Assembly (NCBI RefSeq): GCF_012328925.1
Contig: NZ_JAAXLS010000009.1
Coordinates: forward strand, 1-64,000
Source of the DNA: Amycolatopsis acididurans
Lineage (GTDB): Bacteria; Actinomycetota; Actinomycetes; Mycobacteriales; Pseudonocardiaceae
Direction of reading: 5' to 3'
Length of the DNA stretch: 64,000 bases
The position numbers were made by a program, and so were the translations under genes. The notes under the pieces are model-generated. The model saw only the letters and a program-made list of their open reading frames with translations, ran no database searches and was not told the DNA's origin. Position 1 is the first letter of the stretch, and each line of letters begins with the position of its first letter. Shown here piece by piece: positions 50,692 through 61,692 of the stretch.

Positions 50692-51677
50692 GGCCGCACA
50701 AGGATCCGGCCTCGCACGGAGCCTGATTCCATTGCGGCGTGGGCCTTCGCGGCATCGGCCAGCGCATAGGTCGCGCCAACGCGACCGCGCAGCCGCCCGG
50801 AGGCGAGGCCGGCGTTGATGACCTTCGCGGCGGCCGCGAGGTCGGAGACCGACGCGTTGCTGATGGCGAAACCCAGCAGGCTCAGGTCCCGCATGTACAG
50901 CGCGCCGACCGGCAGCACCGGCGCGGCGCCCAGCCCGGCCATCACGACGACCCGGCCGCCCGCTCGCATCAGCGGCAGGGTCGCCTCGAAGTCGTGGCGG
51001 CCGCTGTTGTCCCACCACACGTCGTAGCCGTCGGGGGCGGCCGCGCGCACCTGCTCATCGAAGCCTTCGGCGTCGTACGGGATCACGGCGGCGGCACCGG
51101 ATTCGGTACACCACGCGACGTCGTGGCGCGACGAGGTCGCCACGACCCGCGCGCCCCCGGCCGCGGCAAGCTGCACCACGGCGCTGCCCACCGCGCCGCC
51201 GGCTCCGCCGACCAAGACCGTCTCGCCGGGCGCGAGGCGCGCTTCGCGGAACAGTCCGATGTGGGCAGTCGCGGCAGCGTGCAACACGGGCGCGGCCGCG
51301 TCGGCGGACACGCCCGCGGGCAGGGGGTACACGCGGTCGGCGGCCGCGACGGCGTACTCGGCGAACGCGCCCTGGCGGCCGCCGTGCCCCAGGCTGTTGC
51401 ACCACACGCGATCCCCCGGCGCGAACTCCGTCACGCCCGGGCCGGTGGCGGCCACCGTGCCGACGAGGTCGCGGCCGAGGACGAACGGGAACGGCGTGTG
51501 CGTGCGGTACGCGCCGGACCGGACGAACAGGTCCACGTGGTTGACGTCGCTCAACCCCATCCGCACCAGCACGTCGGTGGGGCCGGGCACCGGCGTCGGC
51601 AAGCGCCCGACCTCGATCTGCTCGACGCCACCGGTGGCGCGGATGTAGGCCGCCAGCATGGTTTGCGGAACAGTCAC
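50688..51677 (-). CDS. NADPH:quinone oxidoreductase-like MDR protein
   Basis: A 329-residue zinc-free medium-chain reductase: GRDLVGTVAATGPGVTEFAP, nucleotide motif VLVGGAGGAVGSAVVQLAAA, and YALADAAKAHAAMESGSVRG near the end. No structural cysteine cluster is present, as in quinone oxidoreductases and enoyl-type reductases. GTG 51677 overlaps the stop of the upstream PNPOx gene (GTGA). Last gene of an MFS-PNPOx-QOR operon. Confidence 0.87.
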   Translation of the reverse strand: MTVPQTMLAAYIRATGGVEQIEVGRLPTPVPGPTDVLVRMGLSDVNHVDLFVRSGAYRTHTPFPFVLGRDLVGTVAATGPGVTEFAPGDRVWCNSLGHGGRQGAFAEYAVAAADRVYPLPAGVSADAAAPVLHAAATAHIGLFREARLAPGETVLVGGAGGAVGSAVVQLAAAGGARVVATSSRHDVAWCTESGAAAVIPYDAEGFDEQVRAAAPDGYDVWWDNSGRHDFEATLPLMRAGGRVVVMAGLGAAPVLPVGALYMRDLSLLGFAISNASVSDLAAAAKVINAGLASGRLRGRVGATYALADAAKAHAAMESGSVRGRILVRP

Positions 51678-52159
51678 GCCGGGTCCCCGAGTTTGCGCGC
51701 GGCGATCGTGGTCCGGTAGCGCTGCTCCCACGATTCGGTCAGTGCGTCCTGCTCGGCGCCGCCCCAGGTGTAGGCGGGTGAGAGGACCGGCAGCACGCGT
51801 TCCACCTCGACGACAACGACCTCGTTCGCCGGGTAGCCCGGGCCGTTGACCTCCAGTAGCCACGAGTTGAGCCATTCGTACTCGGGCGTGCCGGGCGGGG
51901 CGAAACGCGTGTGGCCCTTGAAGCGGTAACCACGGCGGCTGAAGAAATCCACGGCTGTGATTTCGATACGCGGGTCGCGCCGCAGGTTCGCGATCGTGGT
52001 GGGCGAGGCGATGTCCATGAACGCGAGGTGTTCGTCGTCGTACACGCGCACCGAGCCTTTTGGCGAGAGGTTCGGCGAACCGTCCTCGCAGACGGTTGCG
52101 GCGAACGCGAGCATCGCCCGCTCGATGATGTCGCGCATGTCCTGGTCGATGACCGTCAC
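51674..52159 (-). CDS. Pyridoxamine 5'-phosphate oxidase-family (flavin split-barrel) protein
   Basis: A 161-residue split-barrel protein: FAATVCEDGSPNLSPKGSVR, LAFMDIASPTTIANLRRDPR, and YRFKGHTRFAPPG. These fit FMN- or F420-binding reductases of the PNPOx-like group. The substrate is unknown. It is coupled by GTGA overlaps to the MFS gene before it and to the quinone oxidoreductase after it. Confidence 0.85.
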   Translation of the reverse strand: MTVIDQDMRDIIERAMLAFAATVCEDGSPNLSPKGSVRVYDDEHLAFMDIASPTTIANLRRDPRIEITAVDFFSRRGYRFKGHTRFAPPGTPEYEWLNSWLLEVNGPGYPANEVVVVEVERVLPVLSPAYTWGGAEQDALTESWEQRYRTTIAARKLGDPA

Positions 52160-53541
52160 GGCGTGTCTCCTTTCTTCTGCTGCACTTCGAGTGTCTCGCC
52201 TGTGGGTTCCGCGCCGAGGTCGACATGTCTGGTCTCCGGGCCGGCCGCCGCTCCGGCCACGATGAGGATGCCGCCGATGCAGAGCAGGACGAGCGGGGTC
52301 AGGTCGTAGGGCAGCACCCGGGCGAGCCCTGCCTGGTAGAAGGCGTAGAACGAGGGAATGATCACCGCGCTCGTGTAGCCCAGACCGTACGCGCTGGATC
52401 GGACGCCGACGTGGAAGCGCTCGGCGATATAGGTGCTCACCACCGAGTAGGTCGTGACCACGACCAGAACGAGCAGCACCACGGCCACGCCCACCGGCAC
52501 CACGCCGTGCAGGTGCCCGCTCGCGATCAGCAGGAACAGCGGCGGCGCCGCGACGGCCGTCAGCACGCCTTGCGCGATGAGGAACGGCTTGCGGCCGATG
52601 CACTGGCTGAGCGCGCCGGCGCCGACGTAGGCCACGGCGAGGACGGCGTAGGCGACCACGAGCACGAGCGTGGACTGCACACTGCTCAGCCCGGCGTCCG
52701 TGCGCAGCACGCCGGGCAGCACCGCGCCGACCATGTTGAACGCGAGCCAGATCCCGGACATGAGGACGAACACCTGCAGGAACCCGCGCAGATTCCGGCC
52801 ACGCAGCAGCTCCGCGAGAGGCGAGCGGCTCGATTCGGTCTTGCGTTCGCGCCAGGCGTCGGATTCCTGGACGTTGCGCGCGTACCACCACGCCCACAAG
52901 AGGGCGAGCACCGAACCGACGACGAACGGGATGCGCCAGCCCCACTGCACATAAGGCGACGCGGTCCCGCCGGCCGGGATCACGAGCAGGAGCCCAGTGG
53001 TGAGCAGCGCGATGGCGCAGTACGCGAGTGGGAAGCCGGTCATGATCACGGAGCCGGTGACACCGCGGCGCTCCCTGGGGCTCTGTTCCAGCGCGAGCGG
53101 GGTCGCAGCCGTGTACTGGCCGCCGAGGAACACCCCGTCGAGGAACCGCAGGGCCACCAGCAGCACCACGGCGGACACGCCGATCGTCGCGTAGCCGGGC
53201 AGCACACCGATCACCAACGTGCACAGCCCGAAGCCGGCGAGCGAGACGATCGTGGTGCGCCGGCGCCCATGCCGGTCGCTGAGGTGCCCGAACACGAGCG
53301 CGCCCAGCGGGCGGCCGAGCAGAGTCGCGACGAAAATCGCGGCGGTGAGGATCTTGGCCGTGCCGTCGGGCAGCCCGGCCGGCGTGAAGTACGCCTGGGC
53401 CGGCCCGAGCACGATCACGGGCAGGTACACGTCGAACATGTCGATGAACAACCCGACCTGCGCACCGAAACGGGCCTTGCGGCCGCGACGGACGACGGTG
53501 TCCGGGTCGAGCGAAGCGACGTGCGGCGGGGACTCGGTCAT
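52156..53541 (-). CDS. MFS transporter, MHS-like
   Basis: A 461-residue, 12-helix permease with the start GLFIDMFDVYLPVIVLGPA, motif ALVFGHLSDRHGRRRTTIVS and GALSQCIGRKPFLIAQ. It is the first gene of a three-gene operon with PNPOx-like and quinone-oxidoreductase genes beside an IclR regulator. Uptake of an aromatic or other organic acid is a reasonable guess. Two short palindromes lie upstream. Confidence 0.85.
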   Translation of the reverse strand: MTESPPHVASLDPDTVVRRGRKARFGAQVGLFIDMFDVYLPVIVLGPAQAYFTPAGLPDGTAKILTAAIFVATLLGRPLGALVFGHLSDRHGRRRTTIVSLAGFGLCTLVIGVLPGYATIGVSAVVLLVALRFLDGVFLGGQYTAATPLALEQSPRERRGVTGSVIMTGFPLAYCAIALLTTGLLLVIPAGGTASPYVQWGWRIPFVVGSVLALLWAWWYARNVQESDAWRERKTESSRSPLAELLRGRNLRGFLQVFVLMSGIWLAFNMVGAVLPGVLRTDAGLSSVQSTLVLVVAYAVLAVAYVGAGALSQCIGRKPFLIAQGVLTAVAAPPLFLLIASGHLHGVVPVGVAVVLLVLVVVTTYSVVSTYIAERFHVGVRSSAYGLGYTSAVIIPSFYAFYQAGLARVLPYDLTPLVLLCIGGILIVAGAAAGPETRHVDLGAEPTGETLEVQQKKGDTP

Positions 53542-53598
53542 CGAGGTTTCTCCCGGGGTCGCAGGGTGGGGGTCCGCGGTGTTTCGCGGCTGGCCTGT

Positions 53599-53679
53599 CC
53601 AGTAAAACTGGGTGAACCCGCTTGCTCCCAGTCAATTCCTCAGGACAGAACCGCACTGGCTGAACAGTCCGAATCGGAC
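53599..53679. promoter_or_regulatory. Palindromes upstream of the MFS operon
   Basis: CCAGT-AAA-ACTGG (53599-53611) and GTCCGA-A-TCGGAC (53667-53679) are perfect short inverted repeats in the spacer before the MFS gene. They differ in sequence from the IclR sites at 49803, so a different or additional regulator may act here. Confidence 0.4.
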
Positions 53680-53745
53680 AGTCACGCACCCACCCGCGAG
53701 CGTGCCCAGCGATCCAGCCGAAGAAGACGGCGCGACGCTCGGCGA

Positions 53746-54192
53746 TCACTCCACCGGTGCCGTGAAGTGGAAAGCCGTGATGTCCAGCCGGTGACAGAAG
53801 TAGAAGCGGTGCGCGGCGGTGTTGGAGACCCCGGAGTCGAGCTCCACACGAACGCACCCAGCTAGACGGCCCAGAGTCTTCAGTTCACGCACCATGCGGG
53901 CGCCGACCCCCTGCGACCGCGCAGCGTCTTCGGTGACCAAATCGTCGACGAACAGGATGCGTCCCCGACTCGTGACCAGCGTACGGTACCCGGCGGCGGC
54001 AAGCGGCTGCCCGCCCAGCGAATAGGCGACCAGGAAACGCAAGCCCTGGTCGTGTCCGTCCGTCAGCATCTCGGTGAACAGCTCCTCGGTCAACCCCGGC
54101 CGGAGGCGACACAGCAGCCGCCACAAGTCAGCCGTCGACTGCGGATCGTCGCAACACCCCACCTCCCGGATGACCAGATCGAGTTCGTGCAT
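53746..54192 (-). CDS. GNAT-family N-acetyltransferase
   Basis: A 148-residue GNAT protein: the N-terminal LRPGLTEELFTEMLTDGHDQ helix region, beta strands GQPLAAAGYRTL and GRILFVDDLVTEDAARSQGV. The acetyl-CoA loop SQGVGARMVRELK (Q/RxxGxG/A pattern) and the end FYFCHRLDITAFHF follow. The substrate is unknown. ATG 54192 is used; a GG-rich stretch precedes it. Confidence 0.83.
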   Translation of the reverse strand: MHELDLVIREVGCCDDPQSTADLWRLLCRLRPGLTEELFTEMLTDGHDQGLRFLVAYSLGGQPLAAAGYRTLVTSRGRILFVDDLVTEDAARSQGVGARMVRELKTLGRLAGCVRVELDSGVSNTAAHRFYFCHRLDITAFHFTAPVE

Positions 54193-54769
54193 GCCCCACC
54201 GCCCCTTTCTGTCGAGTGCACTCGGTGCTCGAATCGGCTGTCGGTGCGTCCAGGGCCACCGACGGCGCGAACGCTGTGACACGGTCGAGGCGCTGGGAGT
54301 TCCGTCGGGACGGGCGGTCGCAACGAACATCAGTTTCGCGTCTTCGAGTGGCATCGGCCGTTTCTTGGCTGGTTGTGGGCACGCAACACACCTCATCACG
54401 CTTCTGTGAACCTGCACGACACTAACCACGTGTCTGCGCGGGTGGAGCTGAGATTCTTCTGAGCAGAACAGTCGATGGCCCGGCCAGCAGAAACGCCGCA
54501 AGCTGTCAACGACGCGTGAAAACTTCGCGCGTCGTTGACATAGACGGAGAAGCCGACCCACACGTGTTGCGGCACTGCTGCGCCGGCACCGCTCCACCTC
54601 GCCCAGCGAAGGACACAGGGAACGCTCCGGTCTCCGCCGACCGGTCTTCGCTCGCGAACTCTTCGCCGCCTGACGGTTGGATGGGTTTTGCGCGGTCCAC
54701 GAGAGCCCACTCACCGTCGTTGACTTCCGTTGGTCGATTCAGTGCAGCTCCTGAGCTCGCGCGCTGGCG
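54193..54769. other. Intergenic region, no supported gene
   Basis: About 580 bp between the GNAT gene and the epoxide hydrolase. A minus-strand stretch near 54355 reads PLEDAKLMFVATARPDGTPS in the GNAT frame, faintly like the start of a pyridoxamine-oxidase-type protein, but it runs into non-coding-looking sequence. A long hairpin lies at 54505-54539. Nothing else is recognised. Confidence 0.5.
54505..54539. terminator. Strong inverted repeat (possible bidirectional terminator)
   Basis: GTCAACGACGCG (54505-54516) pairs exactly with CGCGTCGTTGAC (54528-54539). The 11-nt loop can add a GAA/TTC inner stem. There is no T tract on either strand. It could equally be a remnant end of mobile DNA. 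Confidence 0.4.
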
Positions 54770-55924
54770 TCAGGAACGCAGGCCGCGCAGGCCGGCGCGG
54801 ATCTCGCTGACCAGGATCTCGGGCTGTTCCAAGGCTGCGAAGTGCCCGCCCTTGTCGGCCTCGCCGTAGTGGATCAGATTGCTGTAGGTGTCTTCGATCC
54901 AGCTTCGTGGCAGGCGAGGGATGTCTTTCGGGAAGACGGTCACCGCGACCGGAAGCGTCAGCTTCGGGCCGGCGAACGTGAGCGATTTGTTCTCCCAGTA
55001 GATGCGGCCGGACGACGCTGCGCTGTTGGTGAACCAGCAGAGGGATATCGCGTCGAGCATGTCGTCGATGCCCAGGACGTCCTCGGCGAGCCCGTGGTTG
55101 TCGGTCTTGGACTGGAACTTCTCGTAGATCCAGGCTGCCTGACCAGCGGGAGAGTCCGCCAGTGCGAACCCGACAGTCTCCGGCTTCGTACCCTGGAGGT
55201 GGTTCGAACCACCGAGATCGCCGGTGTAGAGGGCGAGCGTCTCCACGGCGTAGCGCTGTTCGGGCGACAAGGTGCCGGGTATCCGCGCGGGAAAGGCGTA
55301 CTGGGTGTTCAGATGAATTCCGAGAAGCCCCTCAGGTCGCATGGCCCCGAGGGCGGTGGTGACGACGGCGCCCCAATCGCCGCCTTGTGCGGCCCACCTC
55401 GTGTAGCCGAGACGCTTCATCAGCTCCACCCACGCACCGGCGATGCGCGATACAGTCCACCCGGTTTCCGTGGGCTTCTGGGAGAACCCGAACCCGGGCA
55501 GCGACGGGACGACGACGTCGAACGAATCGGCGGCGTCGCCGCCGAACGAAACCGGATCGGTCAGCGGGCCGATCAGCTTCAGGAACTCGACGATCGACCC
55601 CGGCCATCCGTGCGTGAGTATCAGCGGCATCGCGTGGGGATTCTTGGACCTGACGTGGATGAAGTGGATGTCCAGCCCATCGATCTCGGTCAGGAATTGG
55701 GGGAAGCGATTGAGCCCGGACTCGAAGCGCCGCCAGTCGTAGCCACGCTCCCAGTAGTCGACCAGAGCTCTCGCGTTCTCCACGCGAACCCCTTGCGACC
55801 AGTCGCCCACCGTTTCCGGATCCGGCCATCGAGTTCGGGCCAGTCGCTGCTTCACGTCGTCGATCTCCGAATCCGGGATCGAGACGGTGAACGGGCGGAC
55901 GAGGGCCGGGTTCGGTGCGCTCAT
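54770..55924 (-). CDS. Epoxide hydrolase (EHN-type, microsomal-like)
   Basis: A 384-residue alpha/beta hydrolase with the N-terminal EHN domain (PFTVSIPDSEIDDVKQRLAR, RTRWPDPETV). The oxyanion motif is THGWPGS, the nucleophile Asp lies in QGGDWGAVV, and the catalytic His is in KGGHFAALEQPE. Tyr residues in the cap would activate the epoxide. It converts epoxides to diols and is likely used for detoxification or alkene catabolism. ATG 55924 opens MSAPNPALVRP. It is divergent from a TetR regulator, with two 18-bp operators just upstream. Confidence 0.9.
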   Translation of the reverse strand: MSAPNPALVRPFTVSIPDSEIDDVKQRLARTRWPDPETVGDWSQGVRVENARALVDYWERGYDWRRFESGLNRFPQFLTEIDGLDIHFIHVRSKNPHAMPLILTHGWPGSIVEFLKLIGPLTDPVSFGGDAADSFDVVVPSLPGFGFSQKPTETGWTVSRIAGAWVELMKRLGYTRWAAQGGDWGAVVTTALGAMRPEGLLGIHLNTQYAFPARIPGTLSPEQRYAVETLALYTGDLGGSNHLQGTKPETVGFALADSPAGQAAWIYEKFQSKTDNHGLAEDVLGIDDMLDAISLCWFTNSAASSGRIYWENKSLTFAGPKLTLPVAVTVFPKDIPRLPRSWIEDTYSNLIHYGEADKGGHFAALEQPEILVSEIRAGLRGLRS

Positions 55925-55959
55925 TGCCTTCTTCTCCTGAGCTTCAGTGCGACTCTTCG

Positions 55960-55977
55960 TTGCACACTGGTGTGCAA
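55960..55977. promoter_or_regulatory. TetR operator TTGCACACTGGTGTGCAA
   Basis: A perfect 18-bp inverted repeat (8-bp arms, TG centre) in the 90-bp gap between the epoxide hydrolase and tetR starts. Confidence 0.82.
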
Positions 55978-55986
55978 TCTACGCCA

Positions 55987-56004
55987 TTGCACACTGATGT
56001 GCAA
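55987..56004. promoter_or_regulatory. TetR operator TTGCACACTGATGTGCAA
   Basis: Second copy, one base off perfect symmetry, 27 bp from the first. It ends 11 bp before the tetR start, so binding would block both promoters. Confidence 0.82.
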
Positions 56005-56014
56005 CAATGGTGGC

Positions 56015-56614
56015 GTGCCCACAGAGTCCTCCCGTGCGCGCTCGACGAACGAGACACGCGATCGCATCCTCGACGTCGCCCTCGACGTGCTGGGCGAGAA
56101 CCCCGACGCCGGAATGGGCGACATCGCCTCCGCTGCCGGCGTCGTCCGCCGCACCGTCTATGGCCATTTCCCCTCGCGCCTCGACCTGGTTCGGACACTC
56201 ACGGAACGGGCTGTCGCCGAGATGACAGCCGTGCTCACCGAAGTCACCGCCGCCGACACGGAAGCGGACGCGACGTGGGTCGAATTCGTCGCCCGCGTCT
56301 GGCCGGTGGCCCACCGGTACCGAGTGCTGTTGGCGCTGCGCCGCGGCGAGTACGGCGAGGCGATCCACAGCCTGCTCGGGCCAGTCGATGAGCTCCTCGC
56401 CGACCTCGTGGAACGGGGCCAGGACAGCGACGTGTTCGCACGGCACCTGCCGGCCGGCATTCTGAGCCAGCTTGCCTACGGCGCCGTATTCGCCATCGCC
56501 GACAGCGACCTGCCGAACGGGACCCTCGGCGCCCGAGCAGCGACGATCACGAGCCTGCTGATGCTGGGAGTTCCCGAGACACGCGCGATCGCGCTTCTGG
56601 GCGACCAGCCCTGA
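56015..56614 (+). CDS. TetR-family repressor
   Basis: A 199-residue regulator with the N-terminal HTH RILDVALDVLGENPDAGMGD, IASAAGVVRRTVYGHFPSR (about 17-57), and a helical ligand-binding domain. GTG 56015 is in frame with the HTH; an ATG at 56007 is in another frame. No good ribosome site is visible, so the message may be nearly leaderless. It is divergent from the epoxide hydrolase over two operators. Confidence 0.88.
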   Translation: MPTESSRARSTNETRDRILDVALDVLGENPDAGMGDIASAAGVVRRTVYGHFPSRLDLVRTLTERAVAEMTAVLTEVTAADTEADATWVEFVARVWPVAHRYRVLLALRRGEYGEAIHSLLGPVDELLADLVERGQDSDVFARHLPAGILSQLAYGAVFAIADSDLPNGTLGARAATITSLLMLGVPETRAIALLGDQP

Positions 56615-58446
<1,832 letters not shown>

Positions 58447-58457
58447 AGGAGGAGACC

Positions 58458-58889
58458 ATGCGTATCACCCAAGGAACCTTCTCGTACCTGCCCGATCTGA
58501 CGGACGAGGAGATCTCGCTGCAGATCCGGTACGCACTCGACAACGGATGGCCGCTCTCGGTCGAGCACACCGACGATCCGCATCCGCGTAACCACTACTG
58601 GGACATGTGGGGCCTGCCGATGTTCGATCTGCACGACGCGGCGGGCGTGCTGTACGAGGTCAACGAATGCCGCCGGGCGTATCCCGACCGCTACATCCGG
58701 GTGAACGCCTACGACGCGTCCTACGGCCGGCAGACCACGGCGCTGTCGTTCCTCGTCAACCGGCCCGCGGCCGAGCCCGGTTTCCGGCTCGACCGCCACG
58801 AGGACACCGACCGGCGGCTGCGCTACGCGCTGCACCCCTACGCGGTCGAAGCGCCGGCCGGCGACCGGTACCGCCCCGAAGCGCGATGA
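58458..58889 (+). CDS. cbbS: RuBisCO small chain, red type
   Basis: A 143-residue small subunit: [40 protein letters not shown] and a red-type C-terminal extension ending near [16 protein letters not shown]. The extension forms the central beta-hairpins in red-type enzymes. ATG 58458 follows AAGGAGGAG. The stop overlaps cbbX by 4 bp. Confidence 0.95.
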   Translation: MRITQGTFSYLPDLTDEEISLQIRYALDNGWPLSVEHTDDPHPRNHYWDMWGLPMFDLHDAAGVLYEVNECRRAYPDRYIRVNAYDASYGRQTTALSFLVNRPAAEPGFRLDRHEDTDRRLRYALHPYAVEAPAGDRYRPEAR

Positions 58890-59905
58890 CCGGCTTTTCG
58901 ATGCCCCGGCGACCGGAGGACCGCCCGCCGGGGCCACCGGCCCAGGACACAGTGGACGAGCCACCTCTCCCGCCGGACGCGACCGTCGACCTCGGCGCGG
59001 AGCGCAAGGCATCCAATGTGGACGAGGTGCTGGACACCCTCGACGCGGAACTGGTCGGGCTGGCCGGGGTGAAGGCACGCATCCGGGAGATCGCCTCGCT
59101 GCTGCTGCTCGACCGGGTGCGGCACCGGTTCGGGCTCGATTCGGCGCGGCCCAACCTGCACATGTGCTTCACCGGCAGCCCGGGCACCGGCAAGACGACG
59201 GTGGCCCTGCGGATGGCGGAACTGCTGCACCGGCTCGGCTACCTCGACCGCGGCCACCTCGTCGCGGCGACCCGGGACGATCTCGTCGGGCAGTACATCG
59301 GGCATACCGCCCCCAAGACCAAGGAAGTCCTCAAACGCGCGATGGGCGGCGTGCTGTTCATCGACGAGGCCTACTATCTCTACCGCGCCGAGAACGAACG
59401 GGACTACGGCCAGGAGGCCATCGAGATCCTGTTGCAGGTCATGGAGAACCAGCGCGACGATGTGGTGGTCATCCTCGCCGGGTACGCGGACCGGATGGAC
59501 GCGTTCTTCGGCTCCAACCCGGGGATGAGCTCGCGTATCGCGCATCATCTCGACTTTCCCGACTACGGGCTCGACGAGTTGATGGCGATCGCGCACCTCA
59601 TGGTCGGGCAGGAGAACTACCGCTTCTCCGCCGAATCCGAGGCGGCGTTCCGCGACTATCTCGGGCGCAGGCGTCGGCAACCGCGGTTCGCCAACGCGCG
59701 CAGCGTGCGCAACGCGCTCGAACGAGGCCGGCTCCGGCAGGCGAGCCGGTTGTTCGACGGCGAGGACCGGCTGTGCGGCAAGCAGGAGCTCATGACGTTC
59801 GCGCCCGAGGACTTCCTGGCCAGCCGGGTGTTCTCGGCGTGGTCGGCATCAAGCGCTGAAGCGGCGGCTCAGTCCCACTCGAGCCCGCCGCGCCGCCACA
59901 CGTAG
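58886..59905 (+). CDS. cbbX: Red-type RuBisCO activase CbbX (AAA+)
   Basis: A 339-residue AAA+ protein. After an N-terminal polar segment, the core [20 protein letters not shown] leads into Walker [17 protein letters not shown], the pore loop around [14 protein letters not shown], Walker [14 protein letters not shown] and a sensor region. It removes inhibitory sugar phosphates from red-type RuBisCO by pulling on the CbbL C-terminus and needs ATP and RuBP. ATG overlaps cbbS. Its 3' end overlaps the convergent nuoA-type gene by 37 bp. Confidence 0.94.
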   Translation: MTGFSMPRRPEDRPPGPPAQDTVDEPPLPPDATVDLGAERKASNVDEVLDTLDAELVGLAGVKARIREIASLLLLDRVRHRFGLDSARPNLHMCFTGSPGTGKTTVALRMAELLHRLGYLDRGHLVAATRDDLVGQYIGHTAPKTKEVLKRAMGGVLFIDEAYYLYRAENERDYGQEAIEILLQVMENQRDDVVVILAGYADRMDAFFGSNPGMSSRIAHHLDFPDYGLDELMAIAHLMVGQENYRFSAESEAAFRDYLGRRRRQPRFANARSVRNALERGRLRQASRLFDGEDRLCGKQELMTFAPEDFLASRVFSAWSASSAEAAAQSHSSPPRRHT

Positions 59906-60222
59906 GCATAGGCGACCAGGACCGGCACCATGAACAGCCCCATCTCCACCAGTCCGAAGACGCCGAAGGCGCGCGAGTTCACCGCCCACGGGTACAGGAA
60001 CACGATGTCCACGTCGAGCAGGATGAACAGCATCGCCGTGACATAGAACCGGATCGGGAACCGCCGCGGCCGGGAGCGGCCCGGCTGCACTCCGCATTCG
60101 TACGGGTCCAGCCCGGGGCCGCTCGTCCGGTGCGGGCCGAGGAACCGGCCCGCGACGACCGACACCGTGGCGAATCCCGCCGCGAGCGCACCCAGAACCA
60201 CGATGGGCAGCCAAGGGTTCAT
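59869..60222 (-). CDS. nuoA: NADH:quinone oxidoreductase subunit A
   Basis: A 117-residue, three-helix protein with the NuoA signatures DPYECGV and [21 protein letters not shown], and an FVEMG-like [15 protein letters not shown] 60222 is preferred behind GAGGTG; GTG 60231 is in frame. Unusually, nuoA comes after nuoN here, where it is normally first in complex I operons. It is convergent with cbbX. Confidence 0.9.
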   Translation of the reverse strand: MNPWLPIVVLGALAAGFATVSVVAGRFLGPHRTSGPGLDPYECGVQPGRSRPRRFPIRFYVTAMLFILLDVDIVFLYPWAVNSRAFGVFGLVEMGLFMVPVLVAYAYVWRRGGLEWD

Positions 60223-60240
60223 CGAAGTCACCTCGTTTCG

Positions 60241-61692
60241 TTACCGGAGAAAGGAAGCGGCCTGGCCCGCGAGACCGAGCAGCGGGCCCGGCGCCACTCC
60301 GGCGCCGACGGTGACCAGCCCGGCCACCGCGATCACCACCGCGACACGCGCACCGGGCCGGATGATCACGGCGCCGTCCGGGCGTGGCTCGTGGAAGAAC
60401 ATCAGCACGATCACCCTGGCGTAGAAGAAGACCGCGACCGCGCTGGCGAGCGCCGCGACGATCACCACCGCGAACCCGCCACCCGCGAGCACGGCCGAGA
60501 ACACCGCGAACTTGCCGACGAACCCGCCGGTCAGCGGGATCCCGGCAAGGCCGAGCAGTAGCACCGCGAAGATCCCCGCCGCGACCGGCGAGCGCCGGCC
60601 CAGCCCGGCCCACGACGCCAGCCTGGTCGTCTCGCCGCCGCTGTCGTGGACCAGCGTCACGAGCGCGAACGCACCGAGCGTGCCGCAGCCGTACACGGTC
60701 AGGTAGAACAGCGTGCCGGCGATCCCGGACCGGCTCGCGGCCACGACCCCGAGCAGCATGAACCCGGCGTGGGCGACGGCGGAATACCCGAGCATGCGCT
60801 TGACGTCCTGCTGCGCCACCGCGATTACGACGCCGAGCACCATGGTCAGGACGGCCACTCCGGTCAGCACCGGCCGCCAGTCCCGTTCCGCACCCCCGAA
60901 CGCCACCGTGAACAGGCGCAGGAACGCGCCGAAGGCACCGATCTTGGTCACCGCGGCCAGCAACCCGGTGACCGCTGTGGGCGCGCCCTGGTAGACGTCG
61001 GGCACCCAACTGTGGAACGGGGCGGCACCGATCTTGAACAGCAGGCCCACCGCGAGCAGCGCCATCCCGATCAGCAGCAGCGGCCGGTGCGCACCGGAGG
61101 CGACCGCGGCGCGGATGCCGGGGAAGGCGACCGATCCCGCGAACCCGTACACCATCGCCGCGCCGTAGACGAAGAACGCCGCCGAGAACCCGCCCAGGAC
61201 GAAGTACTTCAGCGAGGCCTCGTGCGCCACCGTCGCGCGGACGCGGGCGAGCCCGCACAGCAGGTACAGCGGCAAGGAGAGGACCTCGACCGCGACGAAC
61301 ATCGTGAGCAGATCGTTCGCCGCGGGCAGGAGCAGCAGCCCGCCGACGGCGAACATGGTCAGCGGCAGCGACTCGGGCGGCGGTGGCTCGGTGCCGCGGC
61401 CGGCGATCAGCAGTACCGCGAGGATCGCCAGTACCAGCGCGGCTCCCTGCAGGAACAGGGCCGGTCCATCGACCACAATGGACCCGGCCGCGGTGACGGT
61501 GCACTCGCCGCGCACGGCCACGAACACCAGGCACCCCAACGCCGCCGCGAGCCCGGCGATCACCCATGTCAGCTGGCCACGGTGCCGGGCCTCGCGTGGC
61601 GCGAACGTGGTCACCAGCACGCCGAGCACCCCGGCCGCGAACACCACCAGCATCGGCGCGACCGCCGGGTAGTCGATCTGCGGCGGGGTCAC
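60241..61692 (-). CDS. nuoN: NADH:quinone oxidoreductase subunit N
   Basis: A 483-residue antiporter-like subunit with about 14 helices: MFVAVEVLSLPLYLLCGLAR, the lysine helix LLFKIGAAPFHSWVPDVYQG, APTAVTGLLAAVTKIGAFGA and DVKRMLGYSAVAHAGFMLLG. GTG 61692 overlaps the nuoM stop by 4 bp. It pumps protons as part of the complex I membrane arm. Confidence 0.92.
   Translation of the reverse strand: MTPPQIDYPAVAPMLVVFAAGVLGVLVTTFAPREARHRGQLTWVIAGLAAALGCLVFVAVRGECTVTAAGSIVVDGPALFLQGAALVLAILAVLLIAGRGTEPPPPESLPLTMFAVGGLLLLPAANDLLTMFVAVEVLSLPLYLLCGLARVRATVAHEASLKYFVLGGFSAAFFVYGAAMVYGFAGSVAFPGIRAAVASGAHRPLLLIGMALLAVGLLFKIGAAPFHSWVPDVYQGAPTAVTGLLAAVTKIGAFGAFLRLFTVAFGGAERDWRPVLTGVAVLTMVLGVVIAVAQQDVKRMLGYSAVAHAGFMLLGVVAASRSGIAGTLFYLTVYGCGTLGAFALVTLVHDSGGETTRLASWAGLGRRSPVAAGIFAVLLLGLAGIPLTGGFVGKFAVFSAVLAGGGFAVVIVAALASAVAVFFYARVIVLMFFHEPRPDGAVIIRPGARVAVVIAVAGLVTVGAGVAPGPLLGLAGQAASFLR

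Noticed and set aside
54340..54420. A pyridoxamine-oxidase-like gene fragment fused to the GNAT gene
   Set aside because: Only one short similar stretch (VATARPDGTPS) exists and the downstream frame is not protein-like. The GNAT domain has its own ATG at 54192.
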